Below are positions 14,620 to 24,800 of a stretch of 37,184 nt of DNA, piece by piece. Positions within the stretch are counted from its first letter, which is position 1, and each line of letters opens with the position of its first letter. Below the pieces are notes generated by a model. The model did not search any database, was not told the origin of the DNA, and worked only from the letters and a program-made list of their open reading frames with translations. Source of the DNA: JAZLEZ01 sp045615505 (GTDB taxonomy: Bacteria > Spirochaetota > Spirochaetia > Sphaerochaetales > Sphaerochaetaceae). Location: assembly GCA_045615505.1 (NCBI GenBank), contig JAZLEZ010000024.1:1-37184 (forward strand). The letters are read 5' to 3'. A program made the position numbers and the translations under genes.

Positions 14620-15882
14620 ATGATTCTTGAATTCGGTTACGGAAAAGGAATTCAGAAAGCTGAAGTTCCGGAAAACAATGTTCTTAATGTGCTTATGAGC
14701 AATCCTGTCAAACATGCCAGAAAAGGTCCGGAAGCAGTTAAATATGCTCTTGAAAATCCTATCGGCAGCAAAAGACTTAAAGATTCTGTCAAATCAGGGC
14801 AGAAGATTGTTATTGTCACTTCCGATATTTCAAGACCTATGCCCTCTTGGGATGCAATTCCTGCTGTGCTGGATGAGCTGTACAGTGCGGACATCCCCAA
14901 AGAAGATATAAAGATTGTCCTTGCACTCGGTTCTCACAGAAATCACACCACGGAAGAAAAAATCCATCTGGTAGGAGAACGGGCCTTCAACGAAGTGTCC
15001 GTTGTTGATTCCAACGAAAGCATCTTCGTACATATGGGCGAAACAAAGGCCGGAACTCCTGTAGATATCTGCAAAGATGTTGCAGAGGCAGACTTTAAAA
15101 TCTGTATGGGAAATATCGAGTTTCATTATTTTGCAGGATATTCAGGTGGCTATAAGGCAATTATGCCCGGTTGTTCCACTCCCGACGCAATTCAGTGCAA
15201 TCACAGGATGATGATAAATCCGGATGCCTGTGCCGGAAAAATAGACGGGAATCCTATCAGAACGGATATAGAAGAAGCCGGCAGAATCTGCAAAGTGGAT
15301 TTTATTGTCAATGCTGTTTTGGATGAGCATAAAAATATTGTCTATGCAGTTGCAGGAGATCCTGTTAAAGCCCATAGAGTGGGTTGCGATTATCTGGACA
15401 GAATGTACCGTTGTGTAATCAAAGAAAGAGCTGATATTGTGATAGTAAGTCAGGGAGGAGCACCTAAGGATGCAAATCTCTATCAGACACAGAAAGCTCT
15501 GGATAATTCAAAATATGCAGTAAAAAAGGGCGGAACAATAATTGTAGTCGGAGCATGCAATGAAGGATTCGGATCTGTAAAATTCGAAAAATGGCTGACA
15601 ACCTCCCCTTCTGCCGACTATATGGTTGAAAAAATCGGAAAGGACTTTGAACTCGGAGGTCATAAAGCAGCTGCAATCGGAATGGTTTTGCAGAATGCCG
15701 ATATATATCTTGTTTCGGAGATGGAAGAAGACCTTGTCAAAAAGATTTTTCTGAAACCTGCAAAATCTGTTCAGGAAGCATTGGATAAATGCTTTGAAAA
15801 ATACGGAAAGGATGCAACAGTCATAGCTATGCCTTACGGCGGAGCTACGCTGCCATGTCCTGTCAACAAAGAAAACAGCTAA
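14620..15882 (+). CDS. LarA-family nickel-dependent 2-hydroxyacid racemase/epimerase
   Basis: The 420-residue protein belongs to the LarA (DUF2088) family, which uses a nickel-pincer nucleotide cofactor to racemise or epimerise 2-hydroxyacids. All main active-site elements are present: SDISRPMPS with Asp69 and Arg72, GSHRNHT with His106, the Lys-His pair in EFHYFAGYSGGYKAIMPG (His169, Lys179, the lysine that carries the cofactor), and His195 in CNHRMM. The enzyme should therefore be active if LarB/C/E cofactor genes exist elsewhere; none are in this window. The family includes racemases for lactate, malate and other hydroxyacids. Malic enzyme immediately downstream makes malate a reasonable guess, by context only. 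AAGGTGAG precedes the ATG. Confidence 0.82.
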   Translation: MILEFGYGKGIQKAEVPENNVLNVLMSNPVKHARKGPEAVKYALENPIGSKRLKDSVKSGQKIVIVTSDISRPMPSWDAIPAVLDELYSADIPKEDIKIVLALGSHRNHTTEEKIHLVGERAFNEVSVVDSNESIFVHMGETKAGTPVDICKDVAEADFKICMGNIEFHYFAGYSGGYKAIMPGCSTPDAIQCNHRMMINPDACAGKIDGNPIRTDIEEAGRICKVDFIVNAVLDEHKNIVYAVAGDPVKAHRVGCDYLDRMYRCVIKERADIVIVSQGGAPKDANLYQTQKALDNSKYAVKKGGTIIVVGACNEGFGSVKFEKWLTTSPSADYMVEKIGKDFELGGHKAAAIGMVLQNADIYLVSEMEEDLVKKIFLKPAKSVQEALDKCFEKYGKDATVIAMPYGGATLPCPVNKENS

Positions 15883-15896
15883 TTCGGAGGAATAAA

Positions 15897-17069
15897 ATGG
15901 ATTATGCAAAAGAGTCTTTAAGACTTCACGGAGAATGGAAAGGGAAAATTGAAGTCATTTCTACAGTTCCTGTAGCAACAAAAGAGGATCTCTCACTGGC
16001 TTATACACCCGGTGTTGCTCAACCATGCCTTGAAATTCAGAAAGACATTGAAAAAAGTTATGAATTAACAAGAAGACACAATCTTTGTGCTGTCATCACA
16101 GATGGAACAGCTGTTCTGGGACTTGGAGATATCGGACCTGAAGCCGGAATGCCTGTTATGGAAGGAAAATGTGTTCTTTTCAAGAGTTTCGGAAATGTTG
16201 ATGCGTTCCCTCTTTGCGTAAAGACAAAGGATGTGGATGAGTTTGTAAACACTGTCTATAATATTTCAGGTTCTTTCGGAGGAATCAATCTTGAAGATAT
16301 TGCAGCACCGAGATGTTTTGAAATTGAAAGAAAACTCAAGGAAAAATGTGATATCCCTATTTTCCATGATGACCAGCACGGGACAGCAGTAATTACACTG
16401 GCAGGACTGTTGAATGCACTCAAGGTTGTCGGAAAGAAAAAAGAAGATGTAAAGATTGTTACATCCGGAGCCGGTGCAGCGGCAATCGCTATTGTCAAAC
16501 TGCTTCTTTCAGCCGGATTCAAGCACATAACAATGTGTGACAGAAAGGGTGCGATTTACGAAGGAAGAGAAGGTCTTAACTGGATTAAGGAAGAAATGGC
16601 CTTATCAACAAACCTTGAAAAGAAGGCCGGAACACTTGCCGATGTAATAAAGGGCGCAGATGTCTTTATCGGAGTTTCAGCTCCGGGAACAATGACAACG
16701 GAAATGGTAAAAACCATGGCTAAAGATGCAATTATCTTTGCTTGTGCAAACCCTACTCCGGAGATTTTCCCTGATGATGCAAAAGCCGGCGGTGCAAAGG
16801 TCATCTCTACAGGAAGAAGTGATTATCCTAACCAGATTAACAATGTTCTGGCATTCCCCGGAATCTTCAGAGGAACTTTTGATGTCAGAGCTTCAGAAAT
16901 CAACGAGGAAATGAAGATGGCTGCTGCAAATGCTCTTGCAGAACTTGTATCTGATGAAGAACTTTCCGCAGATTACATCATTCCGAAAGCATTTGATCCG
17001 CGTGTAGGAAAAGCTGTTGCAAAGGCTGTAGCCGATGCAGCTAGAAGAACTGGTGTTGCCAGAATATAA
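15897..17069 (+). CDS. malic enzyme
   Basis: The 390-residue protein is a short prokaryotic malic enzyme, converting malate to pyruvate and CO2 with NAD(P). Motifs in order are LAYTPGVAQPC, TDGTAVLGLGDIGPEAGMPVM, FHDDQHGTAV (metal and substrate site), TSGAGAAAIAIVKLL (nucleotide fold) and FACANPTPEIFPDDA. ATG 15897 is chosen because GGAGGA precedes it and the protein then starts like relatives. An in-frame ATG at 15855 lies inside the racemase gene. Cofactor preference is not evident. It sits between the racemase and iolG, so pyruvate or NAD(P)H supply is linked with inositol breakdown, or it processes a product of the LarA-like enzyme. Confidence 0.92.
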   Translation: MDYAKESLRLHGEWKGKIEVISTVPVATKEDLSLAYTPGVAQPCLEIQKDIEKSYELTRRHNLCAVITDGTAVLGLGDIGPEAGMPVMEGKCVLFKSFGNVDAFPLCVKTKDVDEFVNTVYNISGSFGGINLEDIAAPRCFEIERKLKEKCDIPIFHDDQHGTAVITLAGLLNALKVVGKKKEDVKIVTSGAGAAAIAIVKLLLSAGFKHITMCDRKGAIYEGREGLNWIKEEMALSTNLEKKAGTLADVIKGADVFIGVSAPGTMTTEMVKTMAKDAIIFACANPTPEIFPDDAKAGGAKVISTGRSDYPNQINNVLAFPGIFRGTFDVRASEINEEMKMAAANALAELVSDEELSADYIIPKAFDPRVGKAVAKAVADAARRTGVARI

Positions 17070-17117
17070 ATTACAAACGCTACATTCCGATTGAATTCGG
17101 AAGATGGAGGATATTTT

Positions 17118-18131
17118 ATGGTACAGATCGGTATTATCGGTGCTGGTAGAATCGGACAGGTACATGCCCGCGGAATTATTATGGGAATTCCCGAGGCACA
17201 TGTAGCAAAAGTTGCAGATCCTTTTATTAAAGAAGATGTAAAGAAGAATTGTGAGGGAATGGGAATCACAGTCGTTTCCGACTATCACGAGATTCTCAAT
17301 GATCCTGCTATTGATGCAGTATTCGTTTGTTCTTCAACAGATACACATGCTTCTATTTCAATTGAAGCAATTAAGGCCGGAAAACATGTTTTCTGTGAAA
17401 AACCGGTGGATCTTACAGTTGCAAAAATTATGGAAGTCAAGAATGCACTTGCAGCATCTTCCAAAAAGCTTTGTTTTCAGGTCGGTTTCAACAGAAGATT
17501 CGACCATAACTTCAAGGCTCTCAGAGATGCAGTTCTTGCAGGCAAAATCGGTGATGTTCAGTTTGTAAGAGTATCTTCAAGAGACCCCCAGCCACCTGCA
17601 GCAGCCTATGTTAAGGTTTCAGGCGGGCTCTTTCTTGATATGATGATTCACGATATCGATATGGTCAGATACCTTTCGGGTGCAGAAATTGAAGAAGTAT
17701 ATGCAACCGGTGCATGTCTTATCAATCCTGAAATAGGAGAACAGGGAGATGTAGATACCGCAACAGTATCCATCAAACTCTCAAACGGAGCACTTGCTCT
17801 TATCGATAATTCAAGACAGGCTGTTTACGGATATGATCAGAGAGCTGAAGTTTTCGGTTCCCTCGGAAGTATTCAGAACGGAAACGATGCTCCTTCAACA
17901 GCTGTTCTTTCAACGGAAAGCGGTGTAACTGCCGAAAAACCTCTCTGGTTCTTCCTTGAAAGATATATGGTTTCTTATCAGACAGAAGTAAGACAGTTTG
18001 TAGATTCCATTCAGAACGGAAAGGATGTTGTTGTAGGACTGGATGACGGTCTTATGTCAATAAAAATCGGTCTTGCATGCAAGAAATCCCTTGCCGAGCA
18101 CAGACCTGTCAAAGTAAGTGAGATTAACTGA
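17118..18131 (+). CDS. iolG: myo-inositol 2-dehydrogenase
   Basis: The 337-residue protein is a Gfo/Idh/MocA dehydrogenase matching IolG, which oxidises myo-inositol to scyllo-inosose with NAD. It has the nucleotide motif GAGRIG (8-13), the catalytic lysine in CEKPVDL (Lys95) and the active-site pair Asp174/His178 in FLDMMIHDIDMVRYL. These correspond to the Lys-Asp-His set known from Bacillus IolG. The start at 17118 follows GGAGG; an upstream in-frame ATG at 17091 would add nine unrelated residues. It opens a compact run of four inositol genes, two bases before iolE. Confidence 0.88.
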   Translation: MVQIGIIGAGRIGQVHARGIIMGIPEAHVAKVADPFIKEDVKKNCEGMGITVVSDYHEILNDPAIDAVFVCSSTDTHASISIEAIKAGKHVFCEKPVDLTVAKIMEVKNALAASSKKLCFQVGFNRRFDHNFKALRDAVLAGKIGDVQFVRVSSRDPQPPAAAYVKVSGGLFLDMMIHDIDMVRYLSGAEIEEVYATGACLINPEIGEQGDVDTATVSIKLSNGALALIDNSRQAVYGYDQRAEVFGSLGSIQNGNDAPSTAVLSTESGVTAEKPLWFFLERYMVSYQTEVRQFVDSIQNGKDVVVGLDDGLMSIKIGLACKKSLAEHRPVKVSEIN

Positions 18132-18133
18132 TT

Positions 18134-19036
18134 ATGTTTGATAGTACAAAAGTAAAACTCGGAATTGCCCCTATAGGTTGGTGTAATGACGATATGCCTG
18201 AATTAGGTTCGGAAAATACTTTCCGTCAGATAGTTAGTGAAATGGCTCTTGCAGGTTTTACAGGATGTGAAATCGGTAACAAATACCCATCCTGCCCTGT
18301 TGAGTTGAAGAAAGAGCTTGACCTGAGAAATATGATTATTGCCAGCAGATGGTTCAGCTCATTCCTTCTGACAAAACCTTTTGATGATGTTAAGGCAGAT
18401 TTTGAGGCAAATCTTGATTTTCTGTCAAAAGTGGGTGCAAACAGAATCAATGTAAGCGAACAGAGCTATTCAATTCAGGGCAAGACGGATGTTCCTGTAC
18501 TGACAGGCAATTACAAGTATGTCATGAACGATACAGAGTGGAATACTCTTTGTGAAGGTCTTAACAAACTTGGAAAAATCGCCGCAGAACGAGGATTCAA
18601 GCTTTGTTTCCACCATCATATGGGAACAGTTGTCCAGACTGCAGAGGAAACGGAAAGACTTATGCAGAATACTGACCCTGAATATGTATTTCTCTGCTAC
18701 GATACAGGTCATTTCACATTCGCAGGTGAAGATCCTCTGACAATGCTTAAAAAGTATGTAAACAGAGTCGGTCATGTTCACCTCAAAGATATGAGACTTG
18801 ATGTTGTCAAACAGGTCAGAGAAAACAACTGGAGCTTTCTTACTGCAGTAAGAAACGGTGCTTTCACCGTTCCTGGCGACGGAAATGTTGACTTTGATCC
18901 GGTTTTTGAGCTTCTTTCAAAGGCCGATTACGAAGGTTGGCTTCTTGTAGAGGCCGAGCAGGACCCTGCAAAGGCAAATCCTCTTGAATTCGCTATTAAG
19001 GCCAGAAAGTATATTAAACAGCACACAGGACTATAG
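18134..19036 (+). CDS. iolE: myo-inosose-2 dehydratase
   Basis: This 300-residue TIM-barrel protein (xylose isomerase-like fold) matches IolE, which dehydrates scyllo-inosose to 3D-trihydroxycyclohexane-1,2-dione. Typical segments are LGIAPIGWCNDDMPELG at the N-terminus, FHHHMGTVVQT, CYDTGHFTFAGEDP, VGHVHLKDMR and LVEAEQDPAKANP. These supply the metal-binding acid and histidine residues. The length equals that of characterised IolE proteins. It starts two bases after the iolG stop and ends just before the iolB ATG, so expression is surely shared. Confidence 0.93.
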   Translation: MFDSTKVKLGIAPIGWCNDDMPELGSENTFRQIVSEMALAGFTGCEIGNKYPSCPVELKKELDLRNMIIASRWFSSFLLTKPFDDVKADFEANLDFLSKVGANRINVSEQSYSIQGKTDVPVLTGNYKYVMNDTEWNTLCEGLNKLGKIAAERGFKLCFHHHMGTVVQTAEETERLMQNTDPEYVFLCYDTGHFTFAGEDPLTMLKKYVNRVGHVHLKDMRLDVVKQVRENNWSFLTAVRNGAFTVPGDGNVDFDPVFELLSKADYEGWLLVEAEQDPAKANPLEFAIKARKYIKQHTGL

Positions 19037-19037
19037 A

Positions 19038-19829
19038 ATGTATTTAAAAAAAGAACTTCACAAAGGATATAATTCCTATATCAACTCCGCAGAAGATGAT
19101 TTGGGCACAATGATGGATGTCGGTCTTCTCGTAATGGAAAAAGATGATGTCTATGTAATTGATGAAAAAGAAAAGGAAACAGCAGTACTTCTTTTTGAAG
19201 GAAATCTCTGCTTTGAGTATTCTGATTCAAAGGTGGAAGCATCAAGACCTGATTGCTTTCACTATGAAGCATACTGCCTTCTTTCTCCGAGAAATGTAAA
19301 AATCAAACTCACAGCTCACAATCACTGCGAAGTTTACATTCAGCAGACCGTCAATCCTAAAGATTACGAGCCTGTTATGTACTCACCGGACAAGGTCCAG
19401 GTTCAGCATGCCGGAGCAAACGGCGAGCTGATGGGAGCAATGAGAAGGGAAATCAAAACTTTCTTTGATTACGATAATGCTCCATTCAGCAATATGGTAC
19501 TTGGTGAAGTTCTTAATTTCCCGGGGAAATGGTCCTCTTATCCCCCACACCATCACCCTCAACCGGAAGTTTACTTCTACAGATTTGATTACGAGCATGG
19601 CTTCGGAGCGGGCTTTGCAAACGGAGAAATATACAAGACGGAAAATAACGGATGTCTTGTAATTAACAACGGATTCCATTCTCAGACTGCAGCACCGGGC
19701 TATGCCATGTGTTATGCATGGGGAATAAGGCATATCGATGGAGATCCTTGGAAAAAAACAAGGATAGATGATCCTGAGCATTCATGGCTTTGGAAAGCAG
19801 ATGCCAACGATCATATTTTTAAGATGTGA
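19038..19829 (+). CDS. iolB: 5-deoxy-glucuronate isomerase
   Basis: The 263-residue protein matches IolB, a bicupin isomerase that converts 5-deoxy-D-glucuronate to 2-deoxy-5-keto-D-gluconate. The metal-binding cupin segment PPHHHPQPEVYFYRF and the C-terminal FHSQTAAPGYAMCYAWGIRH are characteristic. ATG 19038 gives the expected family length; the upstream in-frame ATG at 18984 lies within iolE. It comes before iolD in gene order although it acts after it in the pathway. Confidence 0.93.
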   Translation: MYLKKELHKGYNSYINSAEDDLGTMMDVGLLVMEKDDVYVIDEKEKETAVLLFEGNLCFEYSDSKVEASRPDCFHYEAYCLLSPRNVKIKLTAHNHCEVYIQQTVNPKDYEPVMYSPDKVQVQHAGANGELMGAMRREIKTFFDYDNAPFSNMVLGEVLNFPGKWSSYPPHHHPQPEVYFYRFDYEHGFGAGFANGEIYKTENNGCLVINNGFHSQTAAPGYAMCYAWGIRHIDGDPWKKTRIDDPEHSWLWKADANDHIFKM

Positions 19830-19837
19830 GGTGTATT

Positions 19838-21760
19838 ATGAAAACAGTAAGACTTACAATGGCTCAGGCTCTTATCAGATTCCTTGAGAATCAGTATATT
19901 GCCTACGACGGAAAAGAACACAATTTTGTTGAAGGTGTGATTATGCTTCCGGGACATGGATGTGTACTGGGAATCGGTCAGGCTCTTACTCAGGAGGCAA
20001 AAAATCTGAAAGTATGGCAGGGAAAGAATGAGCAGGGAATGGCTCATACGGCAGTTGCTTTTGCAAAGCAGTGTAAAAGAAAGAAAATAATCGCAGTTTC
20101 TTCTTCTGTAGGACCTGGAGCAGCGAATATGGTTACTGCAGCAGCAACTGCAACGGCAAACAATATTCCTGTTCTTATTCTTCCGGGTGATACTTATGCT
20201 TGCAGACAGCCGGATCCTGTTCTTCAGCAAATTGAGCAGACTCATGATCTTTCAATTACCACAAACGATGCGTTCAGACCTGTTTGCAGATACTTTGACA
20301 GAATTCAGAGACCTGAACAGCTTATGAGTGCAATGATAAGTGCAATGAGAGTTCTCACGGATCCTGTAAATACAGGTGCCGTATGTATTGCAATGCCACA
20401 GGATGTTGAAGGTGAAGCTTACGATTATCCGGAATCTTTCTTCCAGAAAAGAGTTCACAATCTTGCCAGAAGACCTGCAGACCCTGAAATGATTGCAAAG
20501 GCTGCAGAAGTCATTTCAAATGCCAAGAAGCCGATGCTCATCTGCGGAGGTGGTGTAAGATATTCTGAAGCACACGAACAGTTCAGGAATTTTGCAGAAG
20601 CTACCGGAATTCCTTTCGGAGAAACTCAGGCCGGTAAGGGTGCTGTTCTTTATGATAATTGTCTTAACCTCGGCGGTGTTGGTGTAACCGGTTGTTCCGC
20701 CGCTAATGAAATTGCCAAAGAAGCAGATGTAATTATAGGTATAGGAACAAGATATACAGATTTTACTACATCTTCCAAGTGGTTATTCAAAGAAGATGCC
20801 AAATTCGTAAACATCAATGTATCGGACTTTCAGGCCCTGAAAATGGATGCAGTTCCTGTAGTAGCTGATGCAAAAACAGCTCTTCCTGTACTGCAGGAAG
20901 CATTGAAGGGTTACAAGGCTCCTTACAAGGATGAAGTAAAACTTGCCCGTGATAAATGGTTCAAAGAACTGGACCGTCTGGGTAATACAGAATACGGTGC
21001 CGGCTATGTACCGGAAGTAAAAGATGCAAACATTGACAGTGTAAAGCGTTTTGCAAAGGATATGGACTGTTGTCTTACTCAGACTGCTGTTGTAAAGGCA
21101 ATCAACTTTGCAATTAACGAAAATGATGTTGCAATCGGTTCTTCAGGTTCTCTTCCGGGAGACCTCCAGAGAATGTGGTGTGCAAGAAGCCTCGACTCTT
21201 ACAATATGGAGTACGGTTATTCCTGTATGGGTTACGAGATTTCCGGTGCCCTCGGAGTAAAATATGCAATCGGAGATAACGATGTTTACGCAATGGTCGG
21301 AGACGGAAGTTTCATTATGTTGCACTCCGAACTTCTTACAGCAGTTCAGGAACACAAGAAGATTAATGTCTGTCTGTTCAACAATGCCAGCTTCGGATGT
21401 ATAAATAATCTTCAGGTAGGTCATGGGAACAAGACTCTCTGTACGGAACTTAGATTCAGAGGTGACGACGGAGAACATTCTGGCAACTTCATTCCTGTTG
21501 ACTTTGCAAAAATTGCCGAAGGTTACGGCTGCAAGAGCTATACAATACGCACAATGGATGAGCTTTATGCGGCAATCAAGGATGCAAAAACCGTAAAGGA
21601 TACTCCTGTATTGTTTGATATCAGAGTTCTTCCTAAATCAATGACTGAAGGTTACGGTTCATGGTGGAGATGCGGAGATGTAGAAGTTTCCGAAAGACCT
21701 GAACAGAAAGAAGTATTCAAGAGTCATCTTGAACACCTTGAAACTGCAAGAAAGTATTGA
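19838..21760 (+). CDS. iolD: 3D-(3,5/4)-trihydroxycyclohexane-1,2-dione acylhydrolase
   Basis: This 640-residue thiamine diphosphate enzyme matches IolD, which opens the cyclohexane-dione ring to 5-deoxy-D-glucuronate. It has the three-domain ThDP layout: an N-terminal PYR domain, a central domain (KKPMLICGGGVRYSEAHEQF) and a C-terminal PP domain with the GDGSFIMLHSELLTAV and NNASFG cofactor motif. ATG 19838 follows GAGGTG and overlaps nothing essential. An ATG four codons upstream, inside iolB, is less likely. It is the last gene of the locus and is followed directly by a strong terminator. No iolC, iolJ or iolA follows. Confidence 0.94.
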   Translation: MKTVRLTMAQALIRFLENQYIAYDGKEHNFVEGVIMLPGHGCVLGIGQALTQEAKNLKVWQGKNEQGMAHTAVAFAKQCKRKKIIAVSSSVGPGAANMVTAAATATANNIPVLILPGDTYACRQPDPVLQQIEQTHDLSITTNDAFRPVCRYFDRIQRPEQLMSAMISAMRVLTDPVNTGAVCIAMPQDVEGEAYDYPESFFQKRVHNLARRPADPEMIAKAAEVISNAKKPMLICGGGVRYSEAHEQFRNFAEATGIPFGETQAGKGAVLYDNCLNLGGVGVTGCSAANEIAKEADVIIGIGTRYTDFTTSSKWLFKEDAKFVNINVSDFQALKMDAVPVVADAKTALPVLQEALKGYKAPYKDEVKLARDKWFKELDRLGNTEYGAGYVPEVKDANIDSVKRFAKDMDCCLTQTAVVKAINFAINENDVAIGSSGSLPGDLQRMWCARSLDSYNMEYGYSCMGYEISGALGVKYAIGDNDVYAMVGDGSFIMLHSELLTAVQEHKKINVCLFNNASFGCINNLQVGHGNKTLCTELRFRGDDGEHSGNFIPVDFAKIAEGYGCKSYTIRTMDELYAAIKDAKTVKDTPVLFDIRVLPKSMTEGYGSWWRCGDVEVSERPEQKEVFKSHLEHLETARKY

Positions 21761-21770
21761 TTAATGTTTG

Positions 21771-21809
21771 TGAGGGCAACAGTAAACGCACTGTTGCCCT
21801 CATTTTTTT
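21771..21809 (+). terminator. strong intrinsic terminator after iolD
   Basis: TGAGGGCAACAGT (21771-21783) and ACTGTTGCCCTCA (21790-21802) form a perfect 13-bp stem with a six-base loop, followed by seven T. It lies between the convergent iolD and NRPS genes. On the minus strand the hairpin is followed by CAAACATT, so it is much weaker as a terminator for the NRPS. Confidence 0.92.
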
Positions 21810-21846
21810 ATTTTCCGCAAAACCAGACAGTTGTCCGTTAAAACTG

Positions 21847-24800
21847 TTATTCTTCATCAATTTCAAAGTATTCCAATGACAACAATCTGTCCAAGGCACG
21901 CTCAAGGTATGCCAAATCCGGCAACGACCATGAGAAACCCAAACGATAAAGGATATTGGTTGTGAATTTGTTATCGGATTCAACACCGCGAATATCCGGA
22001 CGGTCATTTGTCATAAGCCCCTGAAGTTTTGAATTTATCTTGGAATCACCTAACATTCGATGATAATCAGCATAATACTCCTCATCCGGAACGGGAGTAA
22101 TCTTGATACCGCACTTGTTTGCAGCCTCTATCAACTGCCATTCATCGAATCTGAATCTGCTGTCGGCATTGAAAGCAGTAAACTTATCGTTTGTACCTGC
22201 CAGAAGAACAACAGCTTTTGCTGTCATATCAACAGGAGAAAAACTCATAGGGTCGGTTGCATGACTTATAGGACTCTTCCCTATTGTAGCAAAACCTCTT
22301 ACAGCATTCAGAAACGCGTTTGTTTCAAAATTTATCTGGAACTCACCATCCTGCTGACGGCCCATAAGATTGCCTACACGGATTATCTTTCCGCGCATTC
22401 CGTTTTTTACAGCTTCAAGCAGTTTCAGTTCGGCATGATACTTTGACATACTGTATTTATTTCCCATGGAGTCAATGACAAAGAGTTTGTTTTCATACCC
22501 TTTAATTCCTTTTTTCCATGTTTCTTCAGTGTGTGCTCCCGGAATTGAGACTGTTGAAATCTGAATCAGACGCGCATTTTTCCGGACTGCAACCTTAATC
22601 AGGTTTTCAACACCGCCTACATTGATTCTTTCAAGAATATCGTCTGCTGCATAATGCTTTACACAGGCAGCACAGTTTATGATTGTATCAATACTGAAGT
22701 CTTTGAGTATTTCCGACAAATCATTCGTAATATCTGCCTCAACAATAGTAACCCGCTCTTTTATAAGATACTCAAACGGTTGTTCAAAGTAATACATCAG
22801 CATACTTTTTAGACGCTTCTCTGACGAAGCAAAACTTCCGCGCCTCAGAAGACATACAACATTACCCTCGTTTCTGTCGAGCAATTCCTTGAGAACATGA
22901 ATTCCGAGAAAACCTGTTGCTCCCGTAAGAAGTACATTCCCCAAAGGTTCTCTTCTGACTTCTCCGGCATACTCAAGAGTATTGTATTTAAGCTGTTCAG
23001 GATAATCGGATACAATATCAGAGTCTCCGGTTACAACGGATACTTCAGAGGAAGGATGTTTATGACTTTCTATGTAATCCGAAAGCATTTCAGGAGTCGG
23101 ATTGTCAAAAATATTCTGATATTCAACTTCTATTCCTCTTGCCATGAGCTGCATAATGATTTTGGAAGCAGAAAGAGAAGTTCCTCCCATCTCAAAGAAA
23201 TTATCATCTGCATAGTATGAATCAAGATTGAGTACACTTGAGAACAAATCGCAAAGCTCCTGCTCAAGTGATTTTTTCGGAGCCTTTCTGACTCTTTCCT
23301 TTCTTTCCTTCTTAATCTCAGGCAGGGCTTTTTTGTCAATCTTTCCGCTGGGTGTAAGCGGCATGGAATCAAGCTGCATTATTGCATCCGGAACCATATA
23401 ATAAGTAAGTCTGCCCTTCAGGTAAGAAGTAAGAGTATCCAGATCGATTTTATCAGATGCCGTAAAGAAAGCTGCAAGATAGTCTTCAGAACCATTATTG
23501 CGTACAATAACTTTTGAAGCATTTATGTTTTCAAAATCCTTTATGGCATTTTCTATCTCATCAAGCTCAACACGATATCCTCTAAGTTTTACCTGATTAT
23601 CCTTACGGCCTCCGAATTCCACCTCACCGTCTGAGTTGAACCTGACAATGTCGCCGCTGTGATATGCTTTAAGACCTTCAAGCGTAAAAAAGGACTCTGT
23701 TGTTTTATCCGGAAGATTCACATATCCTCTGCCCACCCCTTCACCGCAGATGATGAGTTCACCTGTTGCATAAACAGGAAGTTTGCGTCCGAACTGATCA
23801 GCAACATAGAACTTACAGTTCAACATAGGACCGCCGATGGTTATGTTATCCGATCGGGTAATATGTTTGTAACTTACAGCAACACAACATTCAGTGGGTC
23901 CATACGCATTAACGACATAAATATCAGGAGAAAGTGCTTTAAGTCTGTCATACAGAGCTGCAGGGAAAGCTTCGGCTCCGATCATTATGAATTTAAGATT
24001 TTTGACAACTTTTTCAAAACACTCCATACCAAGCATATTTGTTATAAATGAAGGTGTGCAGGACAGGACATCAACATTATTGCTCAACATCAATTCCGAA
24101 AAAGCAACCGGATTATGTACTTCACTTTCCGAAGCCATACATACGGTCTTTCCGTTACACAGAGTAAGCATTATTTCAATAATGTGAATATCAAATGAAA
24201 CAGAAGCATAGGCAGCCGCTATTTCTCCGCCGTTTTCTCTCCCGAAAAAGTCCCTTGCATTTGCAAAAGTCTGAACAAAATTCGAAAGATTATGGTGTTC
24301 AATCATCACTCCCTTTGGCTTTCCCGTAGAACCTGAAGTATAAATACAGTAGGCTAAAGATTCCGGAGTCGGACTAAATTCCGGATCTGAAACAGGATGT
24401 GAATAATCCATATCTTCAAGAACTGCAGCCCTGTATTTTTTATGCTCTGCAAACAGCTCTTTTCTGCTGTTCTTGATATCTCCGGATGTAAGAACAAGTC
24501 CGCAACCGGAATCGGAAAGACAGAAATCTATTCTGTCATCGGGATATTCCGGAAGAATCGGAAGGAAGGCACCGCCGGCTTTCAGTACTGCAAGCTCACA
24601 AACTGGAATATCGGAACTTCTGTTGAGTAGAATTCCTACAATTGAATCCTCCCTGACACCCAGTTTCCTGAGTTCATCGCATACATGATTTGCTCTTTCA
24701 TTCAGTTCTATGAATGAAAGTTTTTCAGATGAAGAAACAAAGGCGATTCTGTTCGGGGTTTCTTTGACCCTTCTTTCAAAAAGTCTGCTTGCAGAGACAT

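Noticed and set aside
21771..21809. Terminator serving both iolD and the NRPS
   Set aside because: The T tract is only on the plus-strand side. On the minus strand the stem is followed by CAAACATT, so efficient bidirectional use is not supported.
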